Shown here piece by piece: positions 32,470 to 43,877 of a DNA stretch of 64,000 bases. The notes beneath the pieces are model-generated. The model ran no database searches, had not been told where the DNA came from, and saw only the letters and a list, made by a program, of their open reading frames with translations. Source of the stretch: Monocercomonoides exilis (taxonomy: Eukaryota > Preaxostyla > Oxymonadida > Polymastigidae); NCBI GenBank assembly GCA_001643675.2, contig LSRY02000055.1, positions 188,501 to 252,500 of the forward strand, in the 5' to 3' direction. The translations under genes and the position numbers were made by a program. Position 1 is the first letter of the stretch; the number at the start of each line of letters is the position of its first letter.

Positions 32470-32921
32470 TGAAAGTTGACGATAACGAAGGCGAAGACGA
32501 TGATGATGATAATGAGGAAGAAGAAGAAGAAGAAGAAGAAGAAGATGATGATGATGATGATGAAGAGGAAGATGAAACTAAAGATACAAGCGAATATGAA
32601 GAAGAAGAAAAACTTGAAGAAGAAACAGATGATAAATGATTGAGGAAAGACACATACAACAAAGCATTCCAATACCCTCAAAAGCCAAAGGAACATACAA
32701 AAGAAGTTAAAGAGAAGATTAGGAATGAATTATGTGACGCATTTGGCGAGCCTGAAAAGCTGCCTGGGTTGTTTTATTGGGAAGAAACTCTGCCTCTTCT
32801 GCCGCCTTTGGGAGAACAGAGGGTAGAAGGCGGGGAAGGGAAGAGAGGAGCGACAAAGCATCGTCTTCTTGATCGGTACGTTGGCATTCAGAATTGTTTG
32901 AAAAGAGGGTGCAATGAATGA
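32470..32921 (+). pseudogene. acidic protein with one in-frame TGA
   Basis: From ATG 32470 the frame gives a Glu/Asp-rich stretch (GAA/GAT repeats, 32515-32620) ending at TGA 32637. With no frame change, about 94 more codons follow: RKDTYNKAFQYPQKPKEHTK, an acidic helix, 'CDAFGEPEKLPGLFYWEET' and a Gly/Glu-rich end. The post-TGA part has balanced, protein-like composition. Either a single nonsense mutation split one gene, or the second part is an independent exon. No family recognised. Confidence 0.35.
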
Positions 32922-33289
32922 GCATCAGCATCCTCCTTCTCCTTCTCAACCACAATCGCATTTTCTTTCATATTCCCACCACTCATCCACTTCTTCTCCT
33001 CCTCCTTTCCCATCTTCACTATCTTCACCATCATCTGCTTCTTCTTCTTCATATTCCTCTTTGTATATGATCTCGAATTCGAGTAGTTATGATTGTGATT
33101 GCAATTGTTCATCTGCCAGCCAGCCATCTGCATTGCAGTTATTTCTGTCTGATTACACACAGTTTGAGAGTGTCTCCAACACGCAGATTCTGTCAAAGAT
33201 CCCATTTTTGGAGCACTTGTGAAGGATCTGATTGCTCTTTTGTGCAGATGCCTTCTCCGCCTTCACATTCTTCAGACAAGCTGCATTTT

Positions 33290-33535
33290 TTTCCTCTTCC
33301 ACCTCTTCCACCTCTTCTTCATCTTCTTCATCTTCTTCCTCTTCTTCCTCTTCTTCCTCTTCTTCATCTTCTTCATCTTCTTCATCTTCTTCATCTTCTT
33401 CATCATCATCATCTTCTTCTTCTCCCTTTTCTTCTTCTTCTTCACCTTCTTCTTCTTCACCTTCTTCATCTTCTTCATCTTCTTCCTCTTCTTCCTCTTC
33501 TTCCTCTTTCTCTTTTTCTTCCTCATCTTCATCCA
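33290..33535. repeat. TTC/TTCATC triplet array
   Basis: About 245 bases of TTC with CTC, ATC and ACC. In one minus-strand frame (33615-33153) it gives a Glu/Asp-rich segment, flanked by 'VVQSGCECQGIRVGGAFLC' and a non-repetitive C-terminal tail. A minus-strand acidic gene cannot be excluded. Confidence 0.85.
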
Positions 33536-33539
33536 TTCG

Positions 33540-33803
33540 TTCAGGAATGATGCAAAGGAAGGCTCCCCCAACTCGTATGCCCTGACACTCACAGCCAGAC
33601 TGAACAACAATCATGCACAATTTATGAATTTTGATGATCCATCAGTTATTGAAAACTTGTTGGCTGAATGGAAACAATTGAAATCAAATGGAATTCTTCT
33701 GAAACATGGTTTGCAACGCGTGGGAGAAGTAATAAAGCACTTTGAGGTTCAAAGGAAGGAGAAAGACATGAGGAGTCATTTGGGATGGTTGAAGAATGCA
33801 TGA
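33540..33803 (+). other. possible 3' exon, unknown protein
   Basis: About 87 codons open to a TGA with balanced composition: SYALTLTARLNNNHAQFMNF, then 'DPSVIENLLAEWKQLKSNG', then an amphipathic helix ending 'HLGWLKNA'. It has no start of its own because the frame runs back into the TTC array, and no recognised family. It may belong with 32470-32921 as parts of one broken plus-strand gene. Confidence 0.3.
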
Positions 33804-34196
33804 ATGAATCAAACGTGATTGAATGCAGCGAATGGAGCAGAGCAACCTGCTGTATGATGTTCCTTCCATGGAGGAGGTTATCGAAAAAGAAGAAGAAATA
33901 CGTTGTTATAAACGTGAAGAAAGTGGAAGATCTGTCAGAATCAACATGTCGATGGCTCGTGGTAGCTTTGGTTGTGCTTGCGATGTTGCACAAAGAAGAT
34001 GTACCATCCATTGAGAATATCAGAGGCAAGAGATCTTTTCTGTGAAAGCTGACGAAGATAAAGAGGACAAGTGGTGCAGAAGAGAGGCGGAGGAGAAGGA
34101 GATCTAAAGGATGAAGGAGAAGAAACAAATTCAGATGATAATTGGCGGTGGAGGAGAAAGAGGAGGGGGTCTTTTGTTGGAAATATGAAAGTATAT

Positions 34197-34500
34197 TTAT
34201 TTTTTTGGAAGAAGGGCGCTTGGCAGACTCGAACAAGGTGGAGATGAAGCTATCTGTGGATAGCTGATCTGAGAAAGAAGAAGATGAAGAAGAAGAAGGC
34301 GATGGGGATGAAGAGAAGAAACATCGAGTGGCCGATGAGAAGAGGAAGTCTGGTTGTATTGGGAATGAACAGTCAATTGTATCACAGAGACAACAAAGGC
34401 AACAGCAAGGGCAAGGAAGATGACTTGAAGTTTAGTCTTTTTCTTCTGCTGTGCCTCCAATGACGACAGAAATGCTGGAAAGAGCTCGTTGAAGAACCCA
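34197..34500 (-). other. fragment with a transmembrane helix
   Basis: The minus-strand frame reads 'GFFNELFPAFLSSLEAQQKKK', then a hydrophobic helix (LQVIFLALAVAFVVSVIQL), then a Ser/His/Leu-rich tail to a stop at 34197. There is no ATG near the start. It looks like the C-terminal membrane anchor of a larger protein. The flanks are decayed. Confidence 0.3.
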
Positions 34501-34509
34501 GTGACCGAA

Positions 34510-35080
34510 CTTAGAAGAAGATGAATGAAATAAAACGTGAAAAGTTATGGTTCATATCTTTATGAACCAATTGATTGAAAAAATAAAAATGAGAGCTAGA
34601 AAAAGGTTAAAAAAAAAGAAAACCAAGAAATATGATAAAAACAATAATAACAATAAAAGAAAAATATGACAAACATTTTCTATTCAAGAATCGCATCTTT
34701 ATTTCTTCTTGATCAGAACATATTGGTAATTGATTGTGTGAGTCCAAACAGACTGGAAAGATAAAGCTCCTCAATGATTTCCAATGAAATGTTGTTCGAA
34801 CAGGCATTTTGATGCAGATTGTCGATTAGCACATTCACAAAATGACCTTTGAAATCAACACAAAAATCCTTCAAAAAACATTTTACATTTCACAATAAAA
34901 GAGAAAGTTCAAAGTTTATAGTTTTAAATTTCCATAAGCATATAGAAATTACATCAAAAATAAATAAATACGTTGTTTTTTGTTTTTATTGATAGAAAAT
35001 ATCATCAACACAAACCACATTGCTTGCAAGCTTTTCCATCACCAACATTGATCTGTCTGATATTCTTTTCTTTTTTAAAA
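34510..35080. other. AT-rich intergenic
   Basis: No gene supported. Confidence 0.5.
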
Positions 35081-35086
35081 CCAAGC

Positions 35087-35781
35087 TCAAAATTTTTGCG
35101 CCTTCTTTTTCTTTTCTGCTTTTCTGACTTTTCTTTTCTTTGAAAATCTTGTTAATCTTGTAAGAAATAATCCATGTTTCTCATAAAATTTAAGTGTTTT
35201 TTTTTCTAGTCTTTCAAAGATTTCCACACTGAGCGCGTAAAACTTTGCCTCTTCTTCAAACTCTTCTTCCTGTGATATAAACAGTGTCTTCATTTCATTC
35301 GCAATCACAATCCCCTTCAGAAGGATGTTCTTCTTCTTCGCCAGCGTATCTGCCCCATTCGACACAAACAGCTAAGAATCCAACGCAGACCGATTTATCC
35401 TGAGATGTATCTATCTCCCCCTCTTCCTCTGTTGCTTCCACCACATTCTTCAGTATCTGTTCATGTGTAACAGATCAAATATAACCTCACGAGGCAGCTT
35501 CACTCACTTCTGTTGCATCCGCCCAGACAATGCGAAAAACAGCGCAGGCTTGAGAACTTTGCAAGGGGGTCCGCACCTAAAATGAGCAGGTCATTCGTCG
35601 TATACTTCTCATCGACAGTGAGTCTGTCGTCGTAAACAATCGAGTTCTCGTTCAGCGCACGAAACAGGTTCGTGTGCACATCCAACTCCGCACACGAAAT
35701 ATACAATGAGCGCTCAATATTCACAAACGGAACCTCCGTCGGCTGCCCCTGCTCTTGTTGCTTTCTTTTGAACAAGTCCAT
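35087..35781 (-). pseudogene. frameshifted hypothetical gene
   Basis: An ATG at 35781 opens about 93 codons: a Lys/Gln-rich start, 'VNIERSLYISCAELDVHTN', 'NSIVYDDRLTVDEKYTTND', 'GADPLAK', with a stop near 35500. In another frame, 35365-35087 gives 'GADTLAKKKNILLKGIVIAN', a Glu/Phe-rich helix and a basic C-terminus. The 'GAD(P/T)LAK' words in the two parts are alike, hinting at an internal repeat or one gene split by decay. Unknown function. Confidence 0.3.
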
Positions 35782-36492
35782 CACATGTTGAGGGCCAGAT
35801 AGAAGCGGCTGTGTTGATACGTGCTGAGAGCCATTGTGGCAAGCGCGCTAAGCATTCCACACATGTTGTGAGCATTGGAAGATGTCTATCTTATTCTCTT
35901 CGGAATCTGCTCCGTTTCTCCCATCAAACCTCCTTTGCTCTACAATCACTGCCAGCGCACCTTCCTCTCCTCCTTTCCTCAGGACTCTTATCCCTTGTTC
36001 CTCTTTCTTCTTCTTCTTCAGCGGAGTCGGAGGGCGGCAGATCTCTTCGATGTCCGTTCACTTCGGAACATCAAACTGCACTCACTTCAACTGAATATGT
36101 TTTGTGACTGTTCAAAAAGGAAGATCCATCTGTTTCATCTGCTTTTCCTTCTATTGTTGTTGCGCTACTTCTATTGCTCTCAAACTTGCTCCCATTCTGC
36201 TCGTGCTGCCCTATGAAGATGACAATCCACCAAAAGTTAAATCACTTCCCCCTCCTTCTCCTTCGTCTCTTCTTCTCGAAAGCAAACCATCCTCCATCTT
36301 CTTCAGCTCTTCCATGTTGCATCCATTGCTAAATGTTCAGTTGAACATCTTTTCTTCCTTTTTTCCGATCGTCTTCTTCTTCTGAGTTGATATCTTCTTA
36401 AACATTCGTGTTGGTTTGTAATAGAATTTCTCCAAAGCTGAAATACACTTGACATTCTTCTTCTTTTTCTTCATTCAAAATCTCTCTTTCTG

Positions 36493-36725
36493 TTGCTCCT
36501 TCCTCCTCCTCCTCCTCCTCCTCCTTCTCTTCTCTTCTCTCTTCGCACTCATTCTTCCTCCATCCACACTATATCTTCGATTCCTTTGCCTTCTTCTTCT
36601 TCTTCTTCTTCTTCTTCTTCTTCTTCTTCTTCTTCTTCACTTTCGTCAGCATCTTCTTCTTCATCCACTTCATCATCATTATTTTCTTTGTCTTCTTCTT
36701 CTTCTCCTTCTCCTTCTCCTTCTCT
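36493..36725. repeat. CTC then TTC triplet arrays
   Basis: (CTC)n at 36507-36528 and (TTC)n at 36590-36643, with TCATC/TTC units to 36725. A minus-strand frame with ATG near 36773 reads Lys/Glu/Gly/Asp-rich down to 36549, like the acidic proteins elsewhere. Coding status uncertain. Confidence 0.8.
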
Positions 36726-36978
36726 CCTTTTTTTTAACTCCTCCTTCTTTGATGAGGAATGCTCCACTTTCATCTCCTCCAAACCTGCCACTGTCTCTCA
36801 ATCAAATGCATTGAATGTAATAAAATCAGCTCTGAAGATGAGATTCGATTCAACTTTTTGTTTTTTCAGCCGAGCGTTTCGTGAGCTGCATGGTTATTTG
36901 CTTGTTTGAGCACAAAATGTCCGTGAGGGGACACGTCATCTTTCAGAACATGAAGCAGAGTTGGCAAATAAAATGAGA

Positions 36979-37022
36979 GAATGAAGGAAGAGAGAAGGAA
37001 GAGAGAAGGAAGAGAGAAGGAA
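36979..37022. repeat. 11-nt tandem repeat GAAGGAAGAGA
   Basis: About 3.7 copies of an 11-nt purine unit. Confidence 0.85.
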
Positions 37023-37277
37023 TAATGAAATAAGAGCGATGATTGATGAGAAGTATTTTATGTGTGCTCTGATCGCATGCATCTGACGCAAATGAGAAGA
37101 GTTGAGGTATCTTAATCGCCAGGTCGTTTTGTTAGAGATTGCTCTTGAAGAGATAAGCTTGTGACAGAGAAGATGCAGATATATAGAAAAAAGAAGAAGA
37201 ATCGGATGAGGAGGAATTGCAGGAGAAAATGTGTTTAATATCCAAATGTGTGCTGCACAAACTGAATTACCTAATTG

Positions 37278-37784
37278 TCAACTCCAAGCTTGCTGTTTGC
37301 TGAAATCATAAATTCTTTCAGCGGTGAAATCCAGTTGTAGTTGGCCTGAATGTTGTTCGACTGCCAACAAATATTCGATAATTGGATGTCTCGTAGTTGG
37401 CGTTTCTCCACTCTTTTGAAGCAAAAGCGGAATCACAAATAGAATTTCGCAGCCTTCCATGTCTGCCTGGCACAGTCCGAGAAACAGGAAAGCCTTACAA
37501 ATAAAACCGATATTTTGGGGCTCTCCTTTTTTCGTTGAATTATTGCCTGTTTTAAGTAATAAATATCCTTCCCTCGATATTGCCAGCCACTTTCCTTTCC
37601 AAAAAAATACCCCAAACTGCTCTCCCTGCCTAACATTCCAAAATTCTATATAATATTGTGCAGATTTTATCCTTAGCAGAATTCCATCCATAAATCTACA
37701 TTTTATAATATGAAAGTTGAATTTGTTTTCACCTCTTGCTCCAAATAAAAAATCATGAAAATCATGTATCTTCCGTAACTTCAT
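37278..37784 (-). pseudogene. R-family, C-terminal part (palindrome 2, left arm)
   Basis: 168 codons from ATG 37784: 'KLRKIHDFHDFLFGARGENK', 'FGVFFWKGKWLAISREGY', 'QNIGFICKAFLFLGLCQAD' and 'TTRHPIIEYLLAVEQHSGQ'. The last 25 or so codons lie outside the arm and differ from the right-arm copy. It directly follows the Cys-rich N-terminal part (38097-37799) with a stop between them. Balanced composition suggests a real protein family, but I recognise no domain. Confidence 0.45.
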
Positions 37785-37798
37785 TTATTTTCCAATGC

Positions 37799-38097
37799 CT
37801 ATATAATAATCTGCTCCATTCCCTTCGCATTGCTCCACAAAGCGGAGATTGGCCATTTCAACAATAACTCATATTCCTGCACTTTGGAGAGGATACAGAC
37901 GGAAATATCTTCACAACATATAGAACAATATAAAATACATACATTATGTGTTTTTGTGTTATTGATAAAATTGTTGCATTCCCCTTGGCCATCCAATTTC
38001 CAATAATCATCAGGCATAATTTCAAAAATATTGCATCTCCACCATTGACTGTTGTCACACAGGAAATAATATTTCTAGCTCTACAGGTAATGCTCAT
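37799..38097 (-). pseudogene. R-family, N-terminal part (palindrome 2, left arm)
   Basis: The minus-strand frame '...PDDYWKLDGQGECNNFINNT...YCSICCEDISVCILSKVQEYE...SALWSNAKGMEQIII' matches the 24445-24744 protein closely. The start of the frame is disturbed relative to that copy. The first ATG gives only 72 residues (38017-37799). Confidence 0.5.
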
Positions 38098-38179
38098 TCA
38101 CGGTATTCTCATTCTGTAAATGGAATATTCCGTTTTTTCAAATTGAATGATCATTGAATCCATAACAAAAAAGACTCAA

Positions 38180-39610
38180 ACCAACAAATCATTTTCATAT
38201 TTTCTTTTTCTCGGCAATGGCTGAGTGAAAATGGACGTGGTTGAGGGGGGTGTGTGGAAACAAAAATTAAACTTGTTTTGGGGATATATTTGTTCATTTT
38301 CTGAATTTCATGTGTTTGGCAGTGTTTGATTTCTAAGCGAGCTTGTTTGTGGGGAGCAGGGTTCAGCTTGTGGCTGATCAGAGGAGCGGATGCGCACAAG
38401 AGAAAATGGTGCTTGCAGCAGCTATGCTTGATGGGATGATTTTTCAGCAGTTCCTTTTTCCGAAAAGAAAGGCAAACGAGGGAAACAATGTTTGTGAGAA
38501 GGAGCAGGAAGGGGAGGGGGATAAAGAGTGTGGAGCAGAGTGCCTGTTTGGTGGAGGAACACATTGCAAGTGGAATTTATACAGACATATTTTTTATTTT
38601 AAAGGAGGAGACAAAAGCGAGTTGGATGTTGTATTTTGGGAGCTGATGGGTGGGGATGTTTGGGGATGCAGTCATGCTCATCTGGGCAGTCGAGGCAGCA
38701 CAGGAAAGGGACTGTGCGATTGTTTTGTGAGCCTTTCATGGTGAAAGAGGAGACAGGTTTGATAATTTGTTTCATGATAATTTATATATTTGATATTTTT
38801 TATTTTATTTTATGATTATTTCTTTTTTTTTATTGAAGATATTGGGTGAATTGCCGAAAGATGCATGGAAAGCTATCACATGTTGCCTGAGGGATGCTGA
38901 ATGGGTGCAGAGTGTTTTTTAAGCCTTGCTTGAAGAATGAGAGGAAGAAGAGATATATTATATTTTTTTTTGGATTGAGGGCTGGATGGAGGAAGATGAG
39001 AAGAGAAGAATGGTGAGAGCGGGGTTGAATGGGCAATGGAAGAGCGGGTGAAAACAACATTTAATTTTTTCTTTATTTGGAATTGGATTTGAAAGGCGAA
39101 GGCGTGGTGTGGTGTGGTGCTTGGAGTGGATGATGTTGGGGTGAGAGGTATTTGGAGGGAGGCAAACAGGGGATGAGTGGAGTGAAGAGAAATGAAGATA
39201 TCTGGAGGTATTTTATTCTTGTTTGTTCATTTTCTTCATATATCATTTTTTATTTGTATTTGTATTTGTATTTTTTGATTTCATTGATGTGTGATGCGAT
39301 CAGGTGTTGCCAGAAGCGCCGGGGGAGCATGAAACATGGGATGTGGAAACACTGCTTTTTTTTCTGGGCATTCCTGGAAGAAATTGGGAGAAATTAGCAA
39401 CTGAAGAGTGTTTGGCAGAATGATCCAGGCGGAAAAAACTGAAGAGAATGGGGAAAGAAATTTTTGTGGAATTTTTTTTAACAAAAATCTTTTCGGAAGC
39501 AGCAGCAGAAGAGGCAGAATAAGGGGAACTCAAGCTCAATGAAATATTTTTTGGCATGGCGCTAAGAGGCATGGGGAAGGGGGAGAATGAATAGGAAGAA
39601 TTTTTGTGAA
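38180..39610 (+). other. exon/intron-like remnants upstream of beta-helix copy
   Basis: G/A-rich blocks alternate with AT-rich tracts that have splice-like borders: 'GACAG|GTTTGATAATTTG ... TTATTGAAG' (38755-38839) and 'GGAG|GTATTTTATTC ... GCGATCAG' (39208-39302). The block at 38343-38744 is open for 133 codons but has no ATG start and no known domain. Same position relative to the beta-helix copy as the acidic modules at 10.7 and 50.0 kb. Repeated in inverted form at about 45480-46910. Confidence 0.35.
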
Positions 39611-39615
39611 CGAAT

Positions 39616-41217
39616 TTCATTTCTCTTCTATTTGCCGATTTTTTCTCTTCACCTTCCATTCCACTTATATCCCTCTTTCATTTGACATTTTTCAACATCT
39701 CAACAGCAAATGAGGCATGCTCACCTTCAACCACTACGTCAACTCAAACATCATGTTTTATGAACAGCTGCTCATTCTCATCAGTCTGCGATGCATATGA
39801 TGGAGGTATTGTTCCTTCACTCAATAATCCCTATGCCTCTTTATCTGCCTCAAACACCTCGTTTATTGGGTGTTGTCGGACAAGAAATGTGAAATGTGAA
39901 GGAACTGCAGATAGAAAATTGACTCCGGGGAGACAAAATGATACATTCAATGGAGCGAATTCATTCACTTGGTGCGAATGGAACGGATCGAAGGCTACTG
40001 AGAAGAGCGACGATTATTCAAATCAAACCTCGAATGGAGGAGCAATATTCATGCGTGATTTGACATCTGGAACACTTACCGTTTCTCACTGCGCGTTCAA
40101 CGACTGCTCATCATATTGGTGTGGAGGAGGGATTATGTGCTATACTATCAAAGCAGCGACTGTTGAAAGCAGCACTTTCAATTGCTGTATCTCCTCAAAT
40201 CGATATGGGGGAGGTGTATATTTATATGACGTTTCAACATGTGCTCGGGTGAGTGGATGTGAGTTTGAAAATTGTAAAGCTAGTGGCCTAGGGGGAGGGT
40301 TAAAATTAGATTATTTTCAGGTTTCAGGGCAAGGATGCATTCGAACAGAAAGTGGAGAAGGGGAGAGTGCGTGTGTGTATGACTGCAGTTTCACTTCATG
40401 TTCGGTTACAAATTATAATGGTGGAGGCATGTATTGTGCAAATATTCCAATCACACAATTCAAAATGAGGAGCATTCAGTTCATTTCATGTTCAGCATCT
40501 GCACATGGAGGTGGATTGGAGCTATATCCATACAGGCAAGCATCACAAAATGATGTAATTTATTGTTATTTCCTGTTTTTCCATGAATGCAAATGCTCTG
40601 CAGCCACTCCATATGGGCATGATATGGTATATTATGATTACTACAGTGTATATTTATCCAAAAATAATCCGTTCTATGAATGCTACACCACAAACACAGA
40701 CGAGAAGAGAGTGTGTTATGGACATGATTATACGGATTCCAAGGGTTGGTCGTACTATCACACAGAAAAGTGGGATTGGCTGAAGAGGGGGATTCTCAAT
40801 CGGTTTGTGGCAGTGAGTGGTGGTGGCGAAGAAGAGTTGTGCGGATTGGATGAGTCAAGTGCATGCCGAACCATTGGTGTTGCAGTTGAAAAGAGCGTGA
40901 TCCAGGTGAGCCTGTCAGTCACACTGATGGGCGGGGATCACACAAGCGAGACAACAACAATTGAGATTGGAGAAAAGAAGATTTCGGTCATTGGGAGAGG
41001 CAAAGATAAAAGTTCCATCGAAACAGGAGCTCTTTCATCATCAGGTGCGCTGTTCAGTGTGTCAACAGGTCATCTTGGTTTATTGCACATGAAGGTTGAC
41101 TGCAACTCAAATGCAAATCCTTCTTCGCCGAGTGTGGTTGTGGTATCTTATAGAAGCGGATCATTTTCACTTGAGTCAAGAAGCGAATTGGGCAAATTAG
41201 TAATATGGATTATTTAA
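39616..41217 (+). pseudogene. beta-helix surface protein, 5'-truncated copy B
   Basis: The frame is open from a TGA near 39613 to TAA 41217. Homology begins at 'SSPSIPLISLFHLTFFNIS'. The first in-frame ATG is at about 39757 (MNSCSFSSVCD), so there is no signal peptide. It has CCRTR, GGGI/GGGL turns and F-x-x-C steps. It carries the alternative second module, 'WLKRGILNRFVAVSGGG', found otherwise only in its inverted twin and at 55.4-57.3 kb. It ends '...SRSELGKLVIWII', matching the end of the 8758 copy. About 490 codons survive from the first ATG. It lies wholly in palindrome 2. Silent cassette or pseudogene. Confidence 0.75.
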
Positions 41218-41219
41218 TT

Positions 41220-42297
41220 TAATAAAATTTCTTGATAATCAAAAAGAACATTTTATTTATTTATTTATTTATGAGTTTTGTATTTTGAATCAAGTGTTCC
41301 ATTTCAAAATCTCTTTTCAAACCATTTTTGATTTTGGACATTCTTCAAGAAGAAATAATAAAGTGTTTTCTTCTGAAATAATCATTTATATTTAAAAATT
41401 CGATGAGAAATAAAGATGATTTTAAATGTTTCAATACCGCGTATTTTCCATGGAGGGATGAAACTGTTTGAACGAATGAGATATTTTATAATCACTCCAT
41501 TCCCAAAATTTCGCTGTTATCGCAGAGTAAAAAAATTTTTTTCTTTTTTCCCAAATACAGACATTTCAGTATCAGCCATTTATTTGTTCTCTATTATTTT
41601 TTTATCGCAGGGACATTTATTTATTGCCCTTAATATGCTCATTGGAACATATCAAAAGAATAGAGGAAAAAATTGAATGAATATATTTGAAACACCATTA
41701 AACATTGTTTTTGCTGATTTTTCATTTCTTATTTATTTATTAAAAAAAACATCTCGACAATAGTTATTTTTTTGAAAATTATTTCTTTTCGGCTAAAAAA
41801 CTATTCTCATCTTTCAAAGAGACGTCAGACTTGGGGGGAAAAAATATTGATTAACTTTTATTATAGATTTTTTATTGCATTAAATCCATTTCTCACTTCT
41901 CATTCCTAGTCCAGTGTGTGCTTTTCTGTTTTTTATTCATTTCTCCATTTGAAATGAAAATTGAAATATCACCATTATTTGTTTGTCCAAAAAGAAATTC
42001 CATTTATTTTTTTCAAATTGGTTATATTCCATCGTTATCAATGTTCATCAAAATGGTTGAAATACTTATTCTCACTCATATCATGAATGCAAGTAAAATC
42101 TGGTTAAACAATAATTCTGAGCATTATCCGCAACAATTCAAAAACAAATTTGTTCGAGTGATTTGCAAAAAGTTGCCTTTTTTATTTGACATTATTCTTT
42201 ATTGGAACTTAATTTTTTTTTTGTTTCAATGAGACAACCAACTTGGAATTCTCAATCACTTTCTTAAATTTCTTCTTATATATGTGAAATTCTTTTT
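41220..42297. other. AT-rich arm interior of palindrome 2
   Basis: Short frames only (for example 41918-42232, about 104 codons, Phe/Ile-rich). Nothing recognisable. Confidence 0.5.
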
Positions 42298-42323
42298 GAA
42301 AAGTCGCAAATGTTTAATTTTCA
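42298..42323 (+). repeat. centre-associated motif (palindrome 2, left)
   Basis: GAAAAGTCGCAAATGTTTAAT, one base different from the palindrome 1 version over 21. The partner at about 42771-42796 is inverted. The pair spans 499 bp and brackets the MITE-like insert. Confidence 0.85.
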
Positions 42324-42336
42324 CATAAAAATGAAA

Positions 42337-42757
42337 AATGGTAAAATATTTTGAATTTTGACAGTCAATCTGTCTGATTTGAATGAAATGATAATCAAGT
42401 CATATGGGGGAAAATACCGAATTTCAAGCTTTTTATGCACAAAGCACAAAATAATTGCTTCACTCATAACTTTATATTACTTTCTCAGATTTCAAATTTA
42501 TTTTGATTTTCATATCTGTTAACAGGCATTGCTGAAATCAAAACATCAAGTGTGGTGACATTTCACGAATGTCAAAAAATAAATCCCTTTTTATTATGTT
42601 TTTTAATCTCTTAAAGAAAATCAAAAGTGCATAATTTTTCAATGAAAAAGCTTGAAGTTTCATATTTTCCCCCATATCAGAAATAATTCTTTGCTTCAGA
42701 TAGTGTGAATGAAAATTTTCTCATTTATGTGGAAAGAATTATCGAAATAACTTCTAA
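42337..42757. other. palindrome 2 central spacer
   Basis: 421 bases not duplicated in the arms. It holds the 276-bp MITE-like repeat (42402-42677) plus flanks. Confidence 0.85.
42402..42677 (+). mobile_element. MITE-like repeat (copy 2) at palindrome centre
   Basis: Ends are inverted 'ATATGGGGGAAAATA' / 'TATTTTCCCCCATAT', and similarity continues to 'TTTCAAGC' / 'GCTTGAAG'. Homologous over its length to 28471-28746. No coding capacity. Confidence 0.8.
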
Positions 42758-42770
42758 TTTCATTTTTATG

Positions 42771-42796
42771 TGAAAATTAAACATTTGCGACTTTTC
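42771..42796 (-). repeat. centre-associated motif (palindrome 2, right)
   Basis: Inverted partner of 42298-42323. Confidence 0.85.
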
Positions 42797-43877
42797 AAAA
42801 AGAATTTCACATATATAAGAAGAAATTTAAGAAAGTGATTGAGAATTCCAAGTTGGTTGTCTCATTGAAACAAAAAAAAAATTAAGTTCCAATAAAGAAT
42901 AATGTCAAATAAAAAAGGCAACTTTTTGCAAATCACTCGAACAAATTTGTTTTTGAATTGTTGCGGATAATGCTCAGAATTATTGTTTAACCAGATTTTA
43001 CTTGCATTCATGATATGAGTGAGAATAAGTATTTCAACCATTTTGATGAACATTGATAACGATGGAATATAACCAATTTGAAAAAAATAAATGGAATTTC
43101 TTTTTGGACAAACAAATAATGGTGATATTTCAATTTTCATTTCAAATGGAGAAATGAATAAAAAACAGAAAAGCACACACTGGACTAGGAATGAGAAGTG
43201 AGAAATGGATTTAATGCAATAAAAAATCTATAATAAAAGTTAATCAATATTTTTTCCCCCCAAGTCTGACGTCTCTTTGAAAGATGAGAATAGTTTTTTA
43301 GCCGAAAAGAAATAATTTTCAAAAAAATAACTATTGTCGAGATGTTTTTTTTAATAAATAAATAAGAAATGAAAAATCAGCAAAAACAATGTTTAATGGT
43401 GTTTCAAATATATTCATTCAATTTTTTCCTCTATTCTTTTGATATGTTCCAATGAGCATATTAAGGGCAATAAATAAATGTCCCTGCGATAAAAAAATAA
43501 TAGAGAACAAATAAATGGCTGATACTGAAATGTCTGTATTTGGGAAAAAAGAAAAAAATTTTTTTTACTCTGCGATAACAGCGAAATTTTGGGAATGGAG
43601 TGATTATAAAATATCTCATTCGTTCAAACAGTTTCATCCCTCCATGGAAAATACGCGGTATTGAAACATTTAAAATCATCTTTATTTCTCATCGAATTTT
43701 TAAATATAAATGATTATTTCAGAAGAAAACACTTTATTATTTCTTCTTGAAGAATGTCCAAAATCAAAAATGGTTTGAAAAGAGATTTTGAAATGGAACA
43801 CTTGATTCAAAATACAAAACTCATAAATAAATAAATAAATAAAATGTTCTTTTTGATTATCAAGAAATTTTATTAAA

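Larger units (their letters stand above)
37340..42336 (+). repeat. palindrome 2, left arm
   Basis: Inverted and near-identical to 42758-47753. Matched positions sum to 85093 at the outer end, 85094 then 85095 in the middle and 85094 near the centre, so several 1-nt indels separate the arms. There are substitutions near the outer end and a dense patch at about 39357-39412. Confidence 0.92.
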
